Source of the DNA: JADGGV01 sp035715725
GTDB lineage: Bacteria; Gemmatimonadota; Gemmatimonadetes; Longimicrobiales; RSA9
Direction of reading: 5' to 3'
Assembly (NCBI GenBank): GCA_035715725.1
Contig: DASTKT010000048.1
Location: 4,038-68,037 of the forward strand
DNA length: 64,000 nucleotides
Part shown: one piece after another, positions 7,389 through 14,456 of the stretch
Position numbering within the stretch: the first letter of the stretch is position 1
Layout: every line of letters begins with the position of its first letter
Notes under the pieces: generated by a model
What the model was told of the DNA's origin: nothing
Database searches by the model: none
Seen by the model: the letters and a program-made list of their open reading frames with translations, nothing else
Translations under genes and position numbers: made by a program

Positions 7389-8260
7389 CAACGCTCGGTC
7401 CCGCCGGCGGGCAGACGGAGCAGCAGGCGCTTGGCGGCCGGAGCCGCGAGCGCGGCCGCGAGGCCGAGGAGGAAGCCGGCGCTCGCGTCCGTGGCGTAGT
7501 GGAAGCCGCCGTAGACGGCACCGAGCGCGAGAAGCACGGCGAGGGCTCCGACCCACGGCGCCAAGGCCGGAAGGAAGCGCGCCACCATCACGGCCTGCGC
7601 GACGGAGACGCCCACGTGGGACGAGGGGAACGCTGCGCCGCGCGAGGACCCGGCCTCCAGAACCCGGTGCGCCAGCCGGTACATCGGCCCTTCCGAGATC
7701 ACTCCGCCAGGCGCGGCGAACAGGTACCGCGGCCCCTGTACCGGGAAGTAGACGAAGAAGATGTAGTGGACGAAGAACGTGAGCATCACCGCGAACGTCA
7801 CGCGCCGGAAGTCCGCTCGACGGCCCGTCAGATAAAGGAGCAGCGGCGGCCCGTAGATGATGAGGTAGTACGAGAGGTACGACGCGTGGAGCAGCTCCGA
7901 GAGGGGGAGGTACGGCAACGCCCGGGCGAGCTCCTGGCTCGGCTGGCCGAAGACCGCCTCCTCGACGCGGAGGATCGCCGGATCGAAGTAGCGGCCGTCG
8001 AAGACCGCCACGTTGAGGAGGGCCAGCTCCTTGTAGAGTGCCGGGATCAACAGGAGCGGATACCAGTCCCGGAGCACCTCCCAGGCTCGTGGCCACCGGC
8101 CGGCGAGCGTGGCGGCGGCCGTCGCGGCCGGCCCCCAGGCGAATCCCAGCATCACGACCAGGAGGTGCACGGCCAGGAGGAGCGGCCAGCCGCCGGGACG
8201 GTGAGGGAACAACAACGCCGCACCGGAAATCGCGGCGTAGACCGCGAAGAGGCGGGACAT
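7388..8260 (-). CDS. PAP2 superfamily membrane phosphatase
   Basis: 290 residues from the ATG at 8260, chosen because the first membrane helix starts right there (MSRLFAVYAAISG); in-frame ATGs at 8350 and 8416 would only add an Arg-rich, low-hydrophobicity leader. About six membrane segments. Active-site motifs are QGPRYLF, FPSSHVG and GGFHYATD, the three parts of the PAP2 signature. Members dephosphorylate phosphatidate, undecaprenyl-PP or ceramide/inositol lipids. A large N-terminal membrane part resembles the inositol phosphorylceramide synthase-like branch, which is of interest beside the ceramide-type genes, but this is only suggestive. Confidence 0.82.
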   Translation of the reverse strand: MSRLFAVYAAISGAALLFPHRPGGWPLLLAVHLLVVMLGFAWGPAATAAATLAGRWPRAWEVLRDWYPLLLIPALYKELALLNVAVFDGRYFDPAILRVEEAVFGQPSQELARALPYLPLSELLHASYLSYYLIIYGPPLLLYLTGRRADFRRVTFAVMLTFFVHYIFFVYFPVQGPRYLFAAPGGVISEGPMYRLAHRVLEAGSSRGAAFPSSHVGVSVAQAVMVARFLPALAPWVGALAVLLALGAVYGGFHYATDASAGFLLGLAAALAAPAAKRLLLRLPAGGTER

Positions 8261-8424
8261 CGCACGGACGTCATCCAGACCCGCATCGGCCCGATCCCCG
8301 CCGCGGACCGCACGGCGGGTACCGGCCTTCACCTCGGCTTGCCTCTGCATCGTCTCTATGGCAAAGCGCTGAGACCGCCCACGGACGCCGCCGCGCAGCA
8401 CCCTCGAACCGGCCATCTTGCGCG

Positions 8425-8430
8425 TATAAT
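8425..8430 (+). promoter_or_regulatory. Candidate -10 element
   Basis: A perfect TATAAT, 59 bases before the lipoprotein ATG at 8489. I see no convincing -35 box 16-18 bases upstream, so it stays tentative. The reverse strand also reads TATTAT here. Confidence 0.35.
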
Positions 8431-8488
8431 ATTGATCGAGGTGCGCCGCGTGGCCGTGCGGCGCTCTACCCCTTCCGGGAGGTCGCCT

Positions 8489-8917
8489 ATGTCCCCGCGC
8501 GCCGTCGCCTCGGTGCTCGTCGTGGCCCTGCTCGCCGGCGGATGCGTGTGGCCGTTCGGCAGGAAGAATGAGGACCAGTCCGAAGAGCCGGCACCGGAGC
8601 CGATCACGCTACGCGTGACCAACCACAACTGGTCGGACGTGGTGATCTACGTGCTGCCGTCCGGCTCGCGGATCCGCCTCGGCAGCGTCGTGACCGGGCA
8701 ACAGGCCGACTTCGTGCTTCCGCTGAACTACACCCCGAACGGTGTGATGTCCCTGCTCGTCGACCCGATCGGCTCGCGGGAGACGTTCCGGACGGGCAAC
8801 ATCCTCGTTTCCCCGGGGCAGCAGGTCGAGCTCGTGATCGAGAACCAGCTCTCGACGAGCAGCTGGTCGGTCGCCGAGCTGCGCGCGGACATCGCGCCAC
8901 CGGCCGTCGGCCCCTGA
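8489..8917 (+). CDS. Small lipoprotein, unknown function
   Basis: 142 residues. A signal peptide with lipobox LAGGC (Cys at about 19) predicts a lipoprotein. An acidic Pro/Glu linker is followed by an all-beta domain (TLRVTNHNWSDVVIYV, then LVIENQLSTSSWSVAEL) of about 100 residues. A GGGAGG-like ribosome site lies just upstream. No family recognised; the beta pattern looks immunoglobulin-like. It is monocistronic and convergent with the acyltransferase gene, 26 bases from that stop. Confidence 0.8.
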   Translation: MSPRAVASVLVVALLAGGCVWPFGRKNEDQSEEPAPEPITLRVTNHNWSDVVIYVLPSGSRIRLGSVVTGQQADFVLPLNYTPNGVMSLLVDPIGSRETFRTGNILVSPGQQVELVIENQLSTSSWSVAELRADIAPPAVGP

Positions 8918-8943
8918 GCGCACCACACCCGTCCGGCGCGCTC

Positions 8944-10194
8944 CTACAACTCCCGCTCGTACACGCGATACGTCTTGTAGACCCGGGCCCCCATCCGCTC
9001 GAGCCCCCGCCGCATCTCCCAGTTGTCCTCGAGGATCCACGAGCACTCCGCGCGAGGGATCCCGAGCTTCGGCCCGTCCTGGAAAAGGCGCAGGTAGAGC
9101 ATCGCGTCGATCCCCAGCTTACGGAAGCCGGGCTTGAGCCCGAGCGTGAGGACCCGCGCCTCGTCGATCTTCCGCTTGTACCAGAGGAGCTTGATCAGGC
9201 CGAACGGAAAGAGCCGGCCGTTGATCCGCTTCAGGACCTGGTTGAAGTCCGGCAACGCGATGGCGAAGCCGACCGGCTCCCCGCGCACCTCCGCGATCAG
9301 GACGAGCCGCGGCTCGACCACCGGCTTGAGCGACCGGGCCATGTGGTCGAACTCCGCCTCGGTCATCGGCACGAAGCCCCAGTTCCGCTCCCAGGCGCTG
9401 TTGTAGATCGCCTTGATGCGGGCGACCTCGGTGTCGAAGTCGCCCATGTCGAGGGAGCGGATCGTGATGCCCTCGGACTTCTGCAGCCGCTCGACGCCGC
9501 GCACCAGGCGCTCCGGCGGCGTCGGGCCGTCGAGGTAGTACGCCAGCAGATCCTTCGCCTTGCCGTACCCGGCGGCCTCGAGGAGGCCGGCATAGTACGG
9601 CGGCGTGTGCGTCATCATCACCCGGGGCGGGGTCTCGAAGCCCTCGATGAGCACGCCGGGAGAGCAGAACTCCTCGTTCGTCGAGAAGTTCATCGGCCCC
9701 TGGACGCGCTCCATCCCGCGCGCACGCAACCACGCCTCCGCGGCACCGAGCAGCGCATCCGCCACTCCACGATCGTCGATGCTCTCGAAGAAGCCGAAGA
9801 ACCCGAGCTTCTCGCCCTGGAAGTCGACGTGCTGCCGGTTGACGACGGCCGCGATACGACCGACGGGCCGGCCGTGCCGCCAGGCCAGGAAGTACTCGAC
9901 GTCGGCATGCTCGTGGAACGGATGCTTTCCCGCGGTGAGCGCCGTCTTCAGGTCCATCAGCAGCGGCGGGACCCAGCTCGGATCATCCCGGTAGATCGAC
10001 CACGGCAGCTTCATGAAGCGGTCGAGGTCGCGGCGGCCACGCACCGGCCGCACGACGACATCCAGACCGGCGGACGAGCCGGGGGCGACTGGCCGAGAGG
10101 GGGAGAAAGGGTCGCCCCCCTCTCCCCCTCTCCCACTCACCCCGTCCGGCGTCCGCGTGCCCCGTTCGGGGTCCAGCGGAGCGGAAGTGCTCAT
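8944..10194 (-). CDS. GNAT-like N-acyltransferase, candidate bacterial ceramide synthase
   Basis: 416 residues. A low-complexity leader of about 45 residues is followed by VVVRPVRGRRDLDRF and a two-lobed GNAT fold (LGFFGFFESIDD, GPMNFSTNEE, WERNWGFVPMTEAEF, then LTLGLKPGFRKLGIDAMLY near the C terminus). Such proteins are usually annotated only as hypothetical or GNAT. In Caulobacter the ceramide synthase bCerS is an unrelated-to-eukaryote acyltransferase of this general kind, encoded near spt and cerR. Here the ATG overlaps the spt stop (ATGA), and the epimerase gene is next. The ceramide role is inferred from context. The leader contains a perfect 12-bp inverted repeat (10095-10132). Confidence 0.72.
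   Translation of the reverse strand: MSTSAPLDPERGTRTPDGVSGRGGEGGDPFSPSRPVAPGSSAGLDVVVRPVRGRRDLDRFMKLPWSIYRDDPSWVPPLLMDLKTALTAGKHPFHEHADVEYFLAWRHGRPVGRIAAVVNRQHVDFQGEKLGFFGFFESIDDRGVADALLGAAEAWLRARGMERVQGPMNFSTNEEFCSPGVLIEGFETPPRVMMTHTPPYYAGLLEAAGYGKAKDLLAYYLDGPTPPERLVRGVERLQKSEGITIRSLDMGDFDTEVARIKAIYNSAWERNWGFVPMTEAEFDHMARSLKPVVEPRLVLIAEVRGEPVGFAIALPDFNQVLKRINGRLFPFGLIKLLWYKRKIDEARVLTLGLKPGFRKLGIDAMLYLRLFQDGPKLGIPRAECSWILEDNWEMRRGLERMGARVYKTYRVYEREL
10095..10132. repeat. Purine/pyrimidine inverted repeat inside a coding leader
   Basis: GAGAGGGGGAGA at 10095-10106 pairs perfectly with 10121-10132 across a 14-base loop. It lies within the non-conserved N-terminal leader of the acyltransferase gene. 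Similar G-rich strings occur at about 45753-45790 and 53492-53559. Confidence 0.7.
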
Positions 10195-11372
10195 ATCACG
10201 GCCATGCGCCGGCCGACCTGTGCCAGGGCATCGAGGACCTGGTCGATGTGGTCGTCGTTGTGAGTCGCCATGAGCGAGATGCGCAGCCGGCACGAGTTCT
10301 CCGGCACGGCCGGCGGCGTGACGGGATTCGTGAAGACGCCCGCCTCGAACAACTCCTTCCAGAAGACGAGCATCCGCTCGAAGTCGCCGATCAGCACGGG
10401 GATCACCGGCGTCTCGCTCTTCCCGATGTCGTAGCCGAGCGACCGGAGCCCGTCCTGCATGCGCCGGGTGTTGCGCCACAGCGCTTCCCGCCGCTCCGGC
10501 TCCTCCTCGATCACGTCCAGCGCCGCCAGCACCGACGCCACCGAGGCCGGCGGCATGCTCGCACTGAAGATCAGCGCCCGAGCGTGGTGCTTCAGGTAAT
10601 GGATCACCGTCTCCGGCCCGGCGATCACACCGCCGATCGACGCCAGCGACTTCGAGAACGTGCCCATGACGAGATCCGTCTTCGCCTCGAGCCCGAAGTG
10701 CTGGGCCGTGCCGCCGCCCCGCTCGCCGAGCACGCCGAGGGCATGGGCATCATCCACCATCACCTGCGAACCGTAGAACTCCGCCAGCGCCACGAGGGCC
10801 GGGAGATCGACGATGTCGCCCTCCATCGAGAACACACCGTCCGTGACGATCAGCTTCCCGGCCTCCGACGGCGTCCGCGAGAGCTCCCGCTCGAGCGCCT
10901 TGAGGTTGCCGTGCGCATAGCGGTGGACCACCCCGTACGCGAGCTTCGTCCCGTCGACGATGCTGGCGTGGTTCAGCTTGTCCGAGAAGACGTGGTCGTC
11001 TCGCCCCACCAGGGCGGAGATCACGCCGAGGTTCGTCTGGTAACCGGTGCTGAAGACGAGCGCCGATTCCTTGCCGATGAAGCGCGCGAGGCGCTCCTCC
11101 AGCTCCTCGTGCAGATCGAGCGTGCCGTTCAGGAACCGGCTACCGGTACACCCGCTCCCGTACCGGTGCAGTGCCTTGCCGGCCGCCTCCAGCACCCTCG
11201 GATGATGCGTCAGCCCAAGGTAGTTGTTCGAGCCAACCATGATCTTGCGCTGGCCGCGAATCACCACCTCGGTGTCGTACGACGCTTCGATGGGTTGAAA
11301 ATAGGGGTAATACCCGGCGGCCTGGACTTCGCGCGCGCGGGTGAAGCGTTGGCACTTCTCGAATATGCTCAT
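10191..11372 (-). CDS. spt: Serine palmitoyltransferase-type alpha-oxoamine synthase
   Basis: 393 residues. A PLP enzyme of the alpha-oxoamine synthase family that would condense serine with an acyl thioester to 3-ketosphinganine, the first step of sphingolipid synthesis. Visible are GSNNYLGL (47-54), SRFLNGTLDLH (78-88), DGVFSMEGD, VDDAH (206-210) and the PLP Lys in GTFSKSLAS (Lys241), plus ALIFSASMPPAS. The start IFEKCQRFTRAREVQAAGYYPYF and the C-terminal NPVTPPAVP and SLMATHNDDHID segments resemble Bacteroidetes SPT more than KBL or BioF. No bio genes are nearby. A GGGGAAG site precedes the ATG. The epimerase gene is 25 bases upstream and the acyltransferase overlaps downstream. Confidence 0.85.
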   Translation of the reverse strand: MSIFEKCQRFTRAREVQAAGYYPYFQPIEASYDTEVVIRGQRKIMVGSNNYLGLTHHPRVLEAAGKALHRYGSGCTGSRFLNGTLDLHEELEERLARFIGKESALVFSTGYQTNLGVISALVGRDDHVFSDKLNHASIVDGTKLAYGVVHRYAHGNLKALERELSRTPSEAGKLIVTDGVFSMEGDIVDLPALVALAEFYGSQVMVDDAHALGVLGERGGGTAQHFGLEAKTDLVMGTFSKSLASIGGVIAGPETVIHYLKHHARALIFSASMPPASVASVLAALDVIEEEPERREALWRNTRRMQDGLRSLGYDIGKSETPVIPVLIGDFERMLVFWKELFEAGVFTNPVTPPAVPENSCRLRISLMATHNDDHIDQVLDALAQVGRRMAVI

Positions 11373-11397
11373 TCTTCCCCACAGTCTGACCGACTCA

Positions 11398-12372
11398 TCA
11401 CAGCCAGCCGCTCGCCCGGTACCAGGCCGCGGTCTCCTTCAGTCCCTCCGGCAGCGCCGTGCGGGCGACGAAGCCGAGATCGCGCTCGGCCGCGAGGGTC
11501 TCGCACAGCCACCCCGGCGCGAGGAGCTCTCGCGCCTTGTCGCGGTTGAAGATGGTCGCCCGTCCGACGAGGCCGGCGCCAAGCTCGCTGACCGCTGCTG
11601 CTGCGGACAGCATCCGCGGCGGCACACGAAGGAGCCGGACGGGCCGCCCGACTGCCTGCGCGATGAGACGAGCGACCTCGACCGAGGGATACGCCCGAGC
11701 CTCCGCCACGTGATACACGCCCTCTGTGGGGGAGGGCGCGCTACCCGCCCGGACCAGTGCATCCACGAGGTCGTGCACGTGGACGAGCTGCGTCGGCCGG
11801 TCGGGGCCGCCGGGGATCGCCAGGACACCCCGCGCGGCCATGGAAAAAAAACGATAGAGGTCGCGGTCGCGCGGGCCATAGACGGCCGCTGCGCGCAGCA
11901 CCACCACCTCGAGCGTGTCCGCGAATGCCCGGCAGGCTTCCTCGCCCGCCAGCTTGGTGCGGCCGTACTGCGTGAGCGGCCGAGGCACATCGGCGGTGCT
12001 CACGGGCCGACCGTCGTAGCTCGGGCCGACGGCGGCCAGCGAGCTGAGATAGACGAACCGCCGCGCGGACGCGGCGGCGGCCGCCTCGACCAGCGCGCGC
12101 GAACCCTCGACGTTGACCCGCCGGTACTCGTCGGCGGTGCGGGCCTTCGTGAGCGCCGCGAGGTGGTAGACGACGTCGACGCCGTCGACCGCGTGCCGAA
12201 GCAGCGCCGGGTCGTCGAGGGTTCCGCAGACGATCTCGGCGCCGGTGCGGCGCAGGGTATCGGTGCGGCTCGAGGCGCGTACGAGCGCGCGCACGCGCGA
12301 ACCCGACCGCGCCAGCGCCTCGACGAAATGGGAGCCAACGAACCCCGTGGCCCCCGTGACCAGAACCTGCAA
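11398..12372 (-). CDS. NAD(P)-dependent epimerase family protein, candidate 3-ketosphinganine reductase (CerR-like)
   Basis: 324 residues from a TTG start; no ATG is available and the Rossmann strand begins at once (QVLVTGATGFVGSH). The extended SDR fold has GATGFVG (nucleotide binding), YHLAALT, and YGRTKLAGE with the catalytic Tyr-x3-Lys. It is the first cistron of the minus-strand trio. In Caulobacter the reductase CerR of the ceramide pathway is also annotated as an NAD-dependent epimerase. By position between spt and a divergent fabI promoter region, the reduction of 3-ketosphinganine or its N-acyl form is the leading guess. Other nucleotide-sugar roles cannot be excluded from sequence alone. 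Confidence 0.78.
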   Translation of the reverse strand: MQVLVTGATGFVGSHFVEALARSGSRVRALVRASSRTDTLRRTGAEIVCGTLDDPALLRHAVDGVDVVYHLAALTKARTADEYRRVNVEGSRALVEAAAAASARRFVYLSSLAAVGPSYDGRPVSTADVPRPLTQYGRTKLAGEEACRAFADTLEVVVLRAAAVYGPRDRDLYRFFSMAARGVLAIPGGPDRPTQLVHVHDLVDALVRAGSAPSPTEGVYHVAEARAYPSVEVARLIAQAVGRPVRLLRVPPRMLSAAAAVSELGAGLVGRATIFNRDKARELLAPGWLCETLAAERDLGFVARTALPEGLKETAAWYRASGWL

Positions 12373-12630
12373 AGTGTGCGTTTCCAGACAGCCTCTAAGG
12401 TGCGCTCCCAGCCAGGAAAAGGCAATCCCTTGGCCGGTCCGGGACAGCTTGCCGCCAGTGTGGGCGGCCGCCAAGTTACCCGCAGCGCGAGGAGATGTTA
12501 CCATGACGCTGGTGCGAACGCGGCACAGCGTCGGCGGACTGACGGACCGGGGTTCGATCTGGCCCAGGCGGCCGATTCGCTGGCGGCCTGACCCGCCGGT
12601 TCCACACGGCAAGCGACGCGAGGGAGCGAC

Positions 12631-13416
12631 ATGGCACTCAGGCAGGATCTCTACGCCGGAAAGCGGGTGCTGGTTTTCGGGGTGGCGAACGAGCGGAGCA
12701 TCGCGTGGGGCATCACGCAGGCGATGCGGGCGGCGGGCGCGCGGATCGGCCTGACGTTCCTGAACGAGGCGCTGGAGAAGCGGGTGCGGCCGCTGGGCGA
12801 GGAGGTCGGCGCGGAGCTGATCCTGCCGTGCGACGTGGGGCGCTCGGAGCAGGTGCGGGAGGTGTTCGCGCGGACGAAGGAAGCGTGGGGCGGGGTGGAT
12901 GTCGTGATCCACTCGGTCGCGTTCGCGACGCGGGAGGACATGGGCGGCCGGTTCGTGGACACGTCGCGGGCCGGCTTCCTCCAGGCGATGGAGATCAGCG
13001 CGTACTCGCTGGTCGAGCTTGCGCGGGAGGCGGAGCCGCTCTTTCCGGAGGGGGGCGGGAGCATTCTCACGCTGACCTACTACGGTGCGGAGAAGGTGGT
13101 CCCCAACTACAACGTGATGGGGGTGGCGAAGGCGGCGCTGGAGGCGTGCGTGCGCTACCTCGCGTCGGACCTGGGAGCGACGGGGACGCGGGTGAACGCG
13201 ATCAGTGCCGGACCGATCCGCACGCTGGCGGCCGCGGGCGGCGTGAAGGGTTTCCGCGACATGCTCTCGCTCGCGGAGCAGCGGGCGCCGCTGCGGCGGA
13301 ACGTGTCGCAGGAGGACGTGGGGAACGCCGCGCTGTTTCTGTGCAGCGAGCTGGCGGCGGGGATCACCGGCGAAGTGATGTACGTGGATTGCGGCTACAA
13401 CATCATGGCCATGTAG
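12631..13416 (+). CDS. fabI: Enoyl-[acyl-carrier-protein] reductase (NADH)
   Basis: 261 residues, the usual FabI length. Last reductive step of fatty-acid elongation, in the cytosol. The classical FabI features are visible: GVANERSIAWGI (17-28, cofactor loop), Tyr150, Tyr160 and Lys167 in the Y-x6-K arrangement (YNVMGVAK), and the SAGPIRTLAA substrate loop. A GAGGGAG site precedes the ATG. It is divergent from the sphingolipid-type operon with a 258-base gap, so both may be controlled from one intergenic region. That region shows no promoter I would trust. Confidence 0.95.
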   Translation: MALRQDLYAGKRVLVFGVANERSIAWGITQAMRAAGARIGLTFLNEALEKRVRPLGEEVGAELILPCDVGRSEQVREVFARTKEAWGGVDVVIHSVAFATREDMGGRFVDTSRAGFLQAMEISAYSLVELAREAEPLFPEGGGSILTLTYYGAEKVVPNYNVMGVAKAALEACVRYLASDLGATGTRVNAISAGPIRTLAAAGGVKGFRDMLSLAEQRAPLRRNVSQEDVGNAALFLCSELAAGITGEVMYVDCGYNIMAM

Positions 13417-13557
13417 GCCTCGACGCGGGCGGCCGGGCGGGGCGCGGGGGCGGCATTGATTCCGGCGGGCGCACCGGCGAGTTTTCGGTGCTCGTGGGCC
13501 GGCGCCGGACCTCGCGCCCCCGGACCGGCAGCGTCACTGGAGAAGGATGGGATACGG

Positions 13558-13707
13558 ATGTCGAAGGGAAGTTGGATGACGCGGCCGGCCCGTGGCGGCT
13601 GGCAGAAGATCGGGACGGGGATCGTCGGCGTATTCTTCACCGCGTTGATGGCCGTGATCGCTCTCGCGGCGGTCCAGGTCATTCGCCTGCTGGTTCTGCA
13701 CCACTGA
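13558..13707 (+). CDS. Small single-pass membrane protein
   Basis: 49 residues from the ATG at 13558; the open frame extends upstream but without membrane character. A polar start (MSKGSWMTRPARGGWQKIG) is followed by one strong membrane segment (about 20-44, TGIVGVFFTALMAVIALAAVQ). An AGAAGGA site lies upstream. Function unknown; first of a run of short membrane proteins leading to the Flp pilin. Confidence 0.55.
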   Translation: MSKGSWMTRPARGGWQKIGTGIVGVFFTALMAVIALAAVQVIRLLVLHH

Positions 13708-13802
13708 CGTCGCGACCGGGACGTTAAAGCCCCCGCTGCACCCTGCCGATACTCAACCTGCGCAAGTAGCACATCGAAATCTCTCGACCGAGGTGTCGGG
13801 AC

Positions 13803-13922
13803 ATGGTCCTCCTGTACGTCGTACGCGGGGTGGCCCTGGCGGTCGCCTTCGCGGGGATCGGGTGCGTTCTGGCCGTACTGCGAGAGCGCAGGCCGACGCA
13901 GCTTCGGAGCGGCAAGCCGTAG
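13803..13922 (+). CDS. Possible 39-residue membrane peptide
   Basis: The ATG at 13803 opens 39 codons encoding one hydrophobic helix (VLLYVVRGVALAVAFAGIG) and a basic tail (LRERRPTQLRSGKP). A GAGG lies about 9 bases upstream. The composition is typical of a real short membrane protein, but there is no homology evidence. Confidence 0.35.
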   Translation: MVLLYVVRGVALAVAFAGIGCVLAVLRERRPTQLRSGKP

Positions 13923-14001
13923 GCACCGGCCGCTTCACACTCTTCCAGCGGCCCCGACCGCGTGGGCCGCCAACAACGGTCGCAGGGCCGAAGGAGCCAG
14001 C

Positions 14002-14193
14002 ATGAGGGAAGTCCTGGGGCGTTTTCTCGCCGACGAGTCGGGCAACGCGCTCACCGAGTACACGCTGATCGTCGCGCTGATCGCCGTCGGGTTGGTGGGC
14101 GTGATGGTGGCGATGCGCAACTCGATGGGTGCGACGCTGTCGCACGCGAAGACCACGCTGGACAACGCGGAGCCGATCGGTTACGCGCCGTGA
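14002..14193 (+). CDS. Flp/Fap family type IVb pilin
   Basis: 63 residues. The type IVb prepilin pattern is visible: a short basic-acidic leader (MREVLGRFLADESG), then NALTEYTLIVALIAVGLV with the conserved Glu-Tyr after the cleavage glycine, then a small helical tail. A strong AAGGAG site precedes the ATG. Flp pilins need a tad secretion locus and a prepilin peptidase; none is in this window, so this is an orphan pilin gene here. Adhesion or fibre roles are inferred from the family only. Confidence 0.85.
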   Translation: MREVLGRFLADESGNALTEYTLIVALIAVGLVGVMVAMRNSMGATLSHAKTTLDNAEPIGYAP

Positions 14194-14214
14194 GCGGGTC
14201 GGAGGGGGCGCGGC

Positions 14215-14394
14215 TCAGTTCTCCTGCACCTTCGCGTTGCGACGTGCCTGCCGCAGGAGCTCGCGGGCGCGCCCCCAGTCCCCGGCCGCGACGGCGCGGA
14301 TCACGGCGCTCCATTCCGCGAACGTGAGCGTGAGGAACGCCTCCTCGCCGAGGTCGTCGAGGCCGAGGCGACGCACCACTTCGCTGCGCTCCAT
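14215..14394 (-). CDS. Small hypothetical protein
   Basis: 59 residues from the ATG at 14394, with a GGGAGG site a little upstream. Helical and charged: MERSEVVRRLGLDDL, then FAEWSAVIRAVAAGDWGRARELLRQARR. The WGRARELLRQA helix is reminiscent of TPR-like helices, but one hairpin is too short to assign. Convergent with the Flp gene. Confidence 0.5.
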   Translation of the reverse strand: MERSEVVRRLGLDDLGEEAFLTLTFAEWSAVIRAVAAGDWGRARELLRQARRNAKVQEN

Positions 14395-14456
14395 CCCAGC
14401 ATCCTCCCGATCGGACCTGCCGCAACGCTCCGGCGATGCGGAGGGTGGCCATGGCG

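Noticed and set aside
5605..7521. A single 638-residue protein from the long minus-strand frame
   Set aside because: The MBL fold only begins at the ATG at 6660; the rest is the shadow of the CPBP gene, whose motifs are in another frame.
12373..12630. Divergent promoters between the epimerase gene and fabI
   Set aside because: Several TTGnnn/TAnnnT pairs can be drawn, but none has both a fair -35, a fair -10 and proper spacing, so none is listed.
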